Of a stretch of DNA of 19,006 nt, positions 14,305-19,006 are shown piece by piece (within the stretch, counting starts at the first letter, position 1; every line of letters starts with the position of its first letter). A model generated the notes under the pieces. It saw only the letters and a program-made list of their open reading frames with translations. It did no database searches and was not told the origin of the DNA. The position numbers and the translations under genes were made by a program. This DNA is from an uncultured Desulfovibrio sp. (GTDB lineage Bacteria; Desulfobacterota; Desulfovibrionia; Desulfovibrionales; Desulfovibrionaceae), in NCBI GenBank assembly GCA_947177085.1, contig CAMWTD010000014.1, positions 1-19,006 on the forward strand, read 5' to 3'.

Positions 14305-15177
14305 AAACCTGTCCAGAATCATGCCGAGGAATGCCTGGGCCGCGGGGGAAAAGAGGTTCTGCTTTCTCCAGGCGAAATAAAGGGCCACAGGCAACGCGGG
14401 ATTGCAGGGACGAAAGCAGATTTCCGGGTCGTTGCTCACATTGATGAGTCTGTCGAGGCCGAGCGCAATGCCGAGGCCCTTGCGCACCATGATGGAGGCA
14501 TTGTAGAGCAGGTTGTATGTGGCGGCGATATTCAGTTCTGAAAAGTCCCGCCGCATCCACCTGGAGATGTGTCATTCCATGAAGGACTGCTTGGAAATGA
14601 TGATGGGCTCCCGCCACAGGTCCTCGGGAGTAATGCTTTCCCGGGACGCCAGCGGGCTCTCCTTGAGCATCAGCGCGCCCCAGGTGTCCACCTCGGGGAG
14701 GCGTATGGATTCATAGGCGGATACCCTGGCGGGCTCGATAAAGAGCCCGAAGTCCAGGAGCCCGTTGTTCAGGCGTTCCGAAACCTCGTCGCCGTCGCCG
14801 CTGAACACATGGAAGCGCACGCGCGGCGACTGCTCGCGCATCTTTTTCATGACCTCGGCAATCATGCCGAGGACCCAGCTTTCCCCGCTGCCGAGATAGA
14901 TATCCCCGGAAAGCTCATTTTCCGGCTGCCGGAATTCGCACCGCGTCTTGTGCACCAGCTCCAGTATTTCTTCCGCGCGTTTTTTCAGGCGCACCCCGGG
15001 GGCGGTGAGGGTCAGCTTTCTTCCGCCGCGCGCCAGGAGCGTCACCCCCAGTTCCTCCTCAAGGGCCGCCAACTGCCGCGAAAGGGTGGGCTGGGTGAGG
15101 TTGAGGAACTCGGCTGCCGCGGTCATGTTCCCCATGCGCGCAAGCACGAGGAAGTTATGCAAAATCTTTATTTCCAT
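14293..15177 (-). pseudogene. LysR-type transcriptional regulator interrupted by an in-frame TGA
   Basis: Read through the stop, this is a complete LysR-family regulator of about 294 codons. The winged helix is at the N-terminus (MEIKILHNFLVLARMGNMTAAAEFLNLTQPTLSRQL) and an inducer-binding domain starts with LSGDIYLGSGES. A TGA at 14572-14574, after SKQSFME, stops translation near codon 202. The same frame continues at once as HISRWMRRDFSELNIAATYN and runs to a normal C-terminus (ILDRFKAS) at 14293. The single change needed to restore it is one codon; TGG to TGA is the simplest route. The truncated product would keep the DNA-binding domain but lose part of the second effector subdomain. It diverges from the flavoprotein gene, the usual place for its regulator. 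Sequencing error or readthrough remain possible. Confidence 0.8.
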
Positions 15178-15188
15178 GCCGCATATCC

Positions 15189-15203
15189 ATGCATTTTTTG
15201 CAT
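15189..15203. promoter_or_regulatory. Inverted repeat ATGCA-N5-TGCAT, candidate LysR operator
   Basis: A perfect 5-bp inverted repeat with a T5 spacer lies 12 bases upstream of the LysR start. The GCATAT hexamer also occurs twice directly (15181-15186 and 15200-15205). The AT-rich divergent setting and 15-bp size fit a LysR-type box (T-N11-A like), which would give autoregulation. This is inference. Confidence 0.45.
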
Positions 15204-15232
15204 ATATTAACATAAAAAATAAGTATTGTACA
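15204..15232 (-). promoter_or_regulatory. Possible promoter for the LysR gene
   Basis: On the minus strand TGTACA (15232-15227) and TAATAT (15209-15204) are 17 bases apart, each matching 4 of 6 consensus bases. The region is strikingly AT-rich compared with the rest of the window. The rest of the stretch to 15402 holds no gene, and no convincing promoter for the plus-strand gene was found by eye. Confidence 0.4.
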
Positions 15233-15402
15233 TAGTTCAGGGGAAGGAATAGTAAAATCCTGTCTCTTTTTCATCAGTATTGATTTTTTCATGCGGGGAG
15301 AGTGGCTTGCCTGCCTAGTGTGGTGAAAGTGGAGCCAGAGTTCAATTTTTTGAGGTAGAGAAAGACCCCGCACCCGCCGCATCCAAAAAAAGGAGAGGAT
15401 AC

Positions 15403-16398
15403 ATGAAGAACTGGTGGCGTCTTTTGCTGTGTCTGGCCGCATTAAACATGCCGTTGGGAACCGCACAAGCCCAGGGAGGCGATACCGCCATGGAAAAGGT
15501 CAATATCGGGAAAAAACTGGCGCTCTACCCCAGTGTCGTCACCGTTGTGGGGGCCCAGGTCAAGGGCAAGGTCAACTGGCTTACCGTGGCCCATACGGGG
15601 ACCATAGGCCACAACATGATCATGGTGAGCATGAGCGAGTCGCACTATACCAACCAGGGCATCATCGAGAGCGGCAAGCTGTCGCTCAATCTTGTGGAAA
15701 GGGAGATGCTGCCGCAGGTCGATTATGTGGGCACGGTGAGCGGAGCCAATGCGGACAAGTCCGGGGTTTTTGCCTACCACATGGGCGAAAACGGTTCGCC
15801 CATCATCGACGCCTCCCCGTTGTCCATTGAGCTGAATGTGGTGGACAACTACAAGGCGGGGGGCTTCGACAACTTCATCTGCACCGTTGCCAACACCTAT
15901 GCCCGCAAGGATGTTCTCGATGAAGCCGGCAAGCTGAACTACCACGTGCTGAAGCCCGTCCTGTTTGAATTTCCCACCTATTCTTATCTGGCGACCGGGG
16001 AGATGCTGGGCAAATGTCGCCAGTATGTGAAGAAGCCCTCCATGGGGGCCAAGCTGCCCATGACAGAGAGCGGCATCACGCGGCTTTCCAAAATTGAGGT
16101 GGCTCCCGAATATCTGGACGAATACAAGAAATTCGCCGCCGAAGTGGGGGAAGTTTCCCTGCGCACCGAGCCGGGCGTGCTCACCATGTACGCCGTGGCG
16201 GACAAGGAAAATCCCTGCCTTATCACTATCCTTGAGACCTACGCCAGCAAGGAGGCCTATGACCGGCACATCGCGTCCCCGCATTTCCAGAAGTACAAGC
16301 AGGGCACGCAAAAAATGGTCAGGGAACTGGTGCTTGCCGACCAGATGCCGCTCAATGCGGATAACAAGATAACCAATTTCATGGTCGTCCCCTATTAG
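15403..16398 (+). CDS. Exported flavin-reductase-like / ABM-like fusion protein
   Basis: The 331-residue protein begins with a Sec signal peptide (MKNWWRLLLCLAALNMPLGTA, cleavage likely after AQA near residue 23). Residues about 36-205 resemble the FMN-binding split-barrel of flavin reductase-like proteins (IGKKLALYPSVVTVVGAQ, then NWLTVAHTGTIGHNMIMVSMS, then a SLNLVE strand and the late FEFPTYSYLATGEMLGKC). Residues about 224-315 resemble an antibiotic biosynthesis monooxygenase-type ferredoxin fold (ITRLSKIEVAPEYLDEYKKFAAEV ... LETYASKEAYDRHIASPHFQKYK). Such a pair, exported, suggests a periplasmic flavoprotein acting on a small oxidised or quinone-like compound; this is inference. An AGGAGAGG ribosome site precedes the ATG. 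A tautomerase-family gene follows after 26 bases, and a LysR gene lies divergently upstream. Confidence 0.8.
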   Translation: MKNWWRLLLCLAALNMPLGTAQAQGGDTAMEKVNIGKKLALYPSVVTVVGAQVKGKVNWLTVAHTGTIGHNMIMVSMSESHYTNQGIIESGKLSLNLVEREMLPQVDYVGTVSGANADKSGVFAYHMGENGSPIIDASPLSIELNVVDNYKAGGFDNFICTVANTYARKDVLDEAGKLNYHVLKPVLFEFPTYSYLATGEMLGKCRQYVKKPSMGAKLPMTESGITRLSKIEVAPEYLDEYKKFAAEVGEVSLRTEPGVLTMYAVADKENPCLITILETYASKEAYDRHIASPHFQKYKQGTQKMVRELVLADQMPLNADNKITNFMVVPY

Positions 16399-16424
16399 AC
16401 CCCCTTGAAGAAGGGAGCAGTACT

Positions 16425-16610
16425 ATGCCTGCGATCATCATGGAACTGGCCCCGCTCGCGAAGGAGAAAAAGGCGCAACTCGTGAGGGAAGTCACGGAAA
16501 GCACTGCCCGGGCGACCGGGTTGCCGCCGCAGACGATCTTTGTGTTCATCAAGGAGAACAGCCCGGAAAATATCGGCGTTGGCGGAAAACTGCTGGCGGA
16601 CCAGAGCTGA
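16425..16610 (+). CDS. 4-oxalocrotonate tautomerase family protein
   Basis: This 61-residue protein has the size and layout of 4-OT tautomerases, which shift double bonds in keto/enol acids using an N-terminal proline. After Met removal Pro1 would be exposed (MPAIIMEL...), followed by the amphipathic helix AKEKKAQLVREVTESTARATG, the strand TIFVFIKENSPENIGVGG and a short tail. The arginines corresponding to Arg11 and Arg39 of classical 4-OT are not present (Ala/Leu and Phe instead). It looks more like the DmpI-type branch with its IKEN..NIGVGG block, so the substrate may differ from 4-oxalocrotonate. A ribosome site (AGGGAG) lies 7 bases upstream. It is co-directional with the exported flavoprotein gene and ends before a strong terminator, so the two form a small operon. 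Oligomers (usually hexamers) are expected. Confidence 0.88.
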   Translation: MPAIIMELAPLAKEKKAQLVREVTESTARATGLPPQTIFVFIKENSPENIGVGGKLLADQS

Positions 16611-16695
16611 ACTCCGGCCGGTGACGCCAAGCCGCAGCATACCGGAATAGGAGGGAACGGGAGCAAAAGGTGGCGCGGAGGCCTGATTCTCCCGT

Positions 16696-16738
16696 CGGGC
16701 GGGAGCCCCTTGATACGCAGGAGGCTCCGGCCCGTTTT
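16696..16738 (+). terminator. Terminator of the flavoprotein-tautomerase operon
   Basis: A 12-bp GC-rich stem with one mismatch (16696-16707 with 16723-16734) has a 15-base loop and is followed directly by TTTT (16735-16738). It lies between the tautomerase gene and the convergent engB. Confidence 0.85.
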
Positions 16739-16754
16739 AGAAGTCGTGTCTTTC

Positions 16755-17375
16755 CTACGGGTGTGCCGCCGTCTCCGCGTCCGGCTCCCCGCTTTTTTCC
16801 TGCCCCAGGGCGGCGGCGTCCAGCGCGCGCCAGAGCTTGTCGATGCCCTGCCTGTGCGAGGCCGAGGTGATGATGGGCGCGACGCCGAGAATATCGCGCC
16901 ATTCGCGCCGCCTGGCCTCCCGCTCGCGCTGGCTGCACTTGTCCGCCTTGGTCAGGATGGGGAGCACGGGCAGACCCTTGGACGCCGCGAAGGCCGCAAG
17001 GTCCTTGTCGAGCTTTTGCGGGGGCAGGCGGCAGTCGAGCAGCAGGGCGAGCGCCTTGATATGCGTATCGCCGCTGATATAGGCCTCCAGCGTTTTGGCC
17101 CACTGGCGGCGCTCCTCATGGCTCGCGCGGGCGTAGCCATAGCCGGGCAAATCCACGATATAGAAATCCTGCGGCCTGACGCGGTAAAAATTGACGGAGC
17201 GCGTCTTGCCCGGCTGGGCGCTCACCTTGGCGAGCTTCTTGCGGCCAGCGAGCGCGTTGATGAGCGAGGACTTGCCCACGTTGGAGCGTCCGGCAAGGGC
17301 GATCTGCGGCCTGTCCACCTTGGGGAGCTGCCCGGTCACATAGGCCGTGGTTTCCAGTTCAAGGGTGCTTTCCAT
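16755..17375 (-). CDS. engB: Ribosome-assembly GTP-binding protein EngB (YihA/YsxC)
   Basis: EngB is a small essential GTPase that helps assemble the large ribosomal subunit. The 206-residue protein shows all G motifs: G1 GRSNVGKS (29-36), the switch Thr in GKTRSVNF (T58), G3 DLPGYGYA (75-82), G4 TKAD (142-145) and G5 SAS (171-173). The C-terminal tail is short and charged. The ATG at 17375 gives the usual short N-terminal extension before LAGRSNVGKS, with GGAGAA upstream. It is divergent from efp, another translation gene, across 183 bases. Confidence 0.96.
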   Translation of the reverse strand: MESTLELETTAYVTGQLPKVDRPQIALAGRSNVGKSSLINALAGRKKLAKVSAQPGKTRSVNFYRVRPQDFYIVDLPGYGYARASHEERRQWAKTLEAYISGDTHIKALALLLDCRLPPQKLDKDLAAFAASKGLPVLPILTKADKCSQREREARRREWRDILGVAPIITSASHRQGIDKLWRALDAAALGQEKSGEPDAETAAHP

Positions 17376-17428
17376 ATGCGTTCTCCGTGAAATTGGGGCG
17401 GTAGCTTTCGTGCCGCGTGGGCCGCGCC

Positions 17429-17456
17429 TTGACAGCGGGGCGTTTTTGCATAGACT
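17429..17456 (+). promoter_or_regulatory. Likely sigma70-type promoter for efp
   Basis: A perfect TTGACA (17429-17434) is followed after 16 bases by TAGACT (17451-17456, 4 of 6 matches). A T-run lies in the spacer. It lies about 100 bases upstream of the efp start, giving a leader of roughly 95 bases, and is well placed in the engB/efp divergent region. Confidence 0.6.
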
Positions 17457-17558
17457 GGTGTGCCCGGATTCCCGGGATCAAGGTAGCCCCCGCCGGCCGT
17501 CCTTGCAACCGCCACGACACGAAGTTTCGCGGATGGCCCGCCTTCCGCAGGAGGAACC

Positions 17559-18116
17559 ATGTATTCTACCACCGATTTTCGCAAGGGCCTCAAGATTGAA
17601 GTGGAAGGGACGCCGTATGAAATCGTCGAGTTCCAGCACTTCAAGCCCGGCAAGGGCGGGGCCATGGTGCGCACCAAGCTGCGCAACATCCTCACCGGCC
17701 GCATCCAGGACATCACCTTCCGCTCGGGCGACAAGGTGGGCAAGCCGGACATGGAAACCCGCGACATGCAGTTTCTCTACCGAGAGGGCGACGACCTCAT
17801 CTTCATGGACATGACCACCTATGAGCAGCTTCCCATGCCGGTGGCCGCCACCGGCGGCAAGGAGGGCTTCCTCAAGGACGGGCAGCAGTGCCGCGTGCTG
17901 CTCTATCAGGGGCGTCCGCTCGATATCGACATCCCCCTCTCCCTCGTGCTCGAGATCACGGATACCGAGCCCGGAGCCAAGGGCGACACCGTGAGCAATG
18001 TGACCAAGCCCGCCACGCTGGAGACGGGCCTCGTGGTGCAAGTGCCCATCTTTGTCAATATCGGCGACAGGATCAAGGTCGATACGCGCACCAAGGAATA
18101 TCTGGGTCGGGAATAA
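17559..18116 (+). CDS. efp: Translation elongation factor P
   Basis: EF-P binds stalled ribosomes at proline runs and promotes peptide bond formation. The 185 residues match the family (E. coli about 188). The N-terminal KOW-like domain holds the loop FKPGKGGA, whose K32 is the position modified in many bacteria (Lys34 in E. coli). Two OB-type domains follow, ending with VPIFVNIGDRIKVDTRTKEYLGR, the standard C-terminus. The modification enzyme cannot be told from this window. A strong GCAGGAGG ribosome site precedes the ATG. ftsK begins six bases after the stop in the same frame, so they are probably co-transcribed. Confidence 0.97.
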   Translation: MYSTTDFRKGLKIEVEGTPYEIVEFQHFKPGKGGAMVRTKLRNILTGRIQDITFRSGDKVGKPDMETRDMQFLYREGDDLIFMDMTTYEQLPMPVAATGGKEGFLKDGQQCRVLLYQGRPLDIDIPLSLVLEITDTEPGAKGDTVSNVTKPATLETGLVVQVPIFVNIGDRIKVDTRTKEYLGRE

Positions 18117-18122
18117 GCCCCC

Positions 18123-19006
18123 TTGCCTCTGGAGGACACGCCCACGGATATTCGCAAGTTCCTGCGCGAGCTTTTCGGCCTGTTCCTGCTCTTCTGGGCC
18201 CTGCTGCTCCTCCTGAGCCTTGTGAGCTTTGACGCGGCCGACCAGAGCTTCAACCATGTGGTGAGCTCCCCGGGCCCGGTGCACAACAAGGCGGGCCTGT
18301 TCGGGGCCTATGCCGCCGGCTTCCTCAATGATGTCTTTGGCGTGGCCGCCTTCCTATGGCCCCTGGTGTTCGGGGCGCTGGGGGCGGCCTATGTCTCCTC
18401 CGGCTATGCGCTCCACTGGTGGCGCTGGTGCGGCTTCTTCCTGCTCACCCTCTGCCTGCTCGTGGCGGGCTCCTGGTGGGACCTTTCCATCGGCGACCTT
18501 GCGGGCGGCGGCATGGTGGGGAGCGCCCTCTATGACAACGCCCGCCTCTACCTGAGCCCCGTGGGCTCCACCCTGCTCTGGTGTTTTGTGCTTCTGGTGG
18601 GGCTGCAACTGGCCTGCAATTTTTCCTGGTTCTCGCTGGCGGCGGCCCTGAAAGACTGGGCGGCCGTCCGCCTGGAGGAGCGGAAGGAGCGGAGACTCGC
18701 TTCCGCTCCCGCCGAATTTCTTGCCCCCGACGGTGAAAGCGCGGCCCCCGGGGCGAGCGCCCCGTGGTGGAAGCGCCTGACGGCGCGGCTGCCCCTGCCG
18801 GACATGGCGGCCCTGAAGGCGCGCCTTGTCAGGTGGCGGGACGTTCTCGGCAGCATCCGGCCCACGGCCGGGAAGATGCCGGAGCTGGATTTTCCCGTGG
18901 ACGAGGAGGTCGGTGCTCCCGCTCCTGAAAGATCCGCGGGCGCTGAAGTTTCCCCCGTGGATGCCGAGGCGTCGGAAGCCGCGCCCCCAGCCGCGCGGAA
19001 GGAGCC
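18123..19006 (+). CDS. ftsK: DNA translocase FtsK, N-terminal membrane part (cut by window end)
   Basis: The frame stays open to the window end, giving about 294 residues. It matches the four-helix N-terminus of FtsK/SpoIIIE-type translocases: hydrophobic segments at about 15-35, 60-93, 101-117 and 148-170, with SLVSFDAADQSF after the first, then an acidic, Pro/Ala-rich linker. FtsK sits at the division septum and pumps DNA to clear the chromosome termini; the motor domain would lie beyond the window. The frame is the same as efp and the efp TAA is only two codons upstream, so the TTG at 18123 is the only reasonable start; no ATG or GTG occurs before the first membrane helix ends. There is no clear ribosome site, so initiation may depend on ribosomes finishing efp. 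Confidence 0.85.
   Translation, partial: MPLEDTPTDIRKFLRELFGLFLLFWALLLLLSLVSFDAADQSFNHVVSSPGPVHNKAGLFGAYAAGFLNDVFGVAAFLWPLVFGALGAAYVSSGYALHWWRWCGFFLLTLCLLVAGSWWDLSIGDLAGGGMVGSALYDNARLYLSPVGSTLLWCFVLLVGLQLACNFSWFSLAAALKDWAAVRLEERKERRLASAPAEFLAPDGESAAPGASAPWWKRLTARLPLPDMAALKARLVRWRDVLGSIRPTAGKMPELDFPVDEEVGAPAPERSAGAEVSPVDAEASEAAPPAARKE

Noticed and set aside
14551..14580. The LysR TGA as a selenocysteine codon
   Set aside because: Sec is known in this bacterial group, and a small hairpin with an AGGT loop lies just after the TGA. But the loop is only about 10 bases away (about 18 in E. coli fdhF), the stem is about 5 bp, and LysR regulators have no redox site here. A Trp-to-stop change is simpler.
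1..19006. tRNA, rRNA, CRISPR array, insertion sequence or phage genes
   Set aside because: Reading both strands I found no cloverleaf or regularly spaced repeats, no transposase or integrase motifs, and no rRNA-like segments. Small RNAs cannot be ruled out by eye.

Overview
This window looks like chromosomal DNA of a GC-rich, anaerobic, sulfate-reducer-type bacterium, most plausibly a member of the Desulfovibrionaceae. That is an inference from three things: a futalosine-type menaquinone gene set (mqnA, mqnC, mqnD, mqnE), a CbiK-type cobaltochelatase, and strong G/C bias at third codon positions. Most of the window is ordinary core metabolism. I see no rRNA, tRNA, CRISPR array, insertion sequence or prophage gene.

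Left part (1-4440). The 3' end of a TIM-barrel amidohydrolase is followed by hairpin terminators, then glpK and glpF (glycerol kinase and glycerol facilitator). A shared bidirectional terminator separates glpF from the convergent gdhA (glutamate dehydrogenase). Middle-left (4562-8527). On the minus strand, an RmlD-type reductase gene overlaps a DUF3179 gene by one base. On the plus strand, a cbiK-type chelatase gene overlaps by one base the gene for a lipoprotein with a thioredoxin-like fold whose CXXC site appears degraded. The two pairs diverge from a 185-bp region holding a good minus-strand promoter, an inverted repeat across its -10, and a perfect 14-bp palindrome.

Middle-right (8608-14223). 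The menaquinone block consists of a minus-strand operon mqnE-mqnC-mqnA with overlapping genes, and a divergent mqnD followed closely by a MATE efflux pump gene. Together these cover chorismate to 1,4-dihydroxy-6-naphthoate, except for the step that removes the purine base, whose gene is not here.

Right part (14293-19006). The least ordinary segment is 14293-16610. It holds a LysR-type regulator gene interrupted by an in-frame TGA, an AT-rich divergent control region, an exported protein that fuses a flavin-reductase-like domain to an antibiotic-biosynthesis-monooxygenase-like domain, and a small 4-oxalocrotonate-tautomerase-family protein. It reads like a compact accessory cassette for an oxidised or aromatic compound outside the cytoplasm, but the substrate is unknown. 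After it come engB (ribosome-assembly GTPase), efp (elongation factor P) and the start of ftsK (DNA translocase, cut by the window end). ftsK begins in the same frame as efp, six bases after the efp stop.
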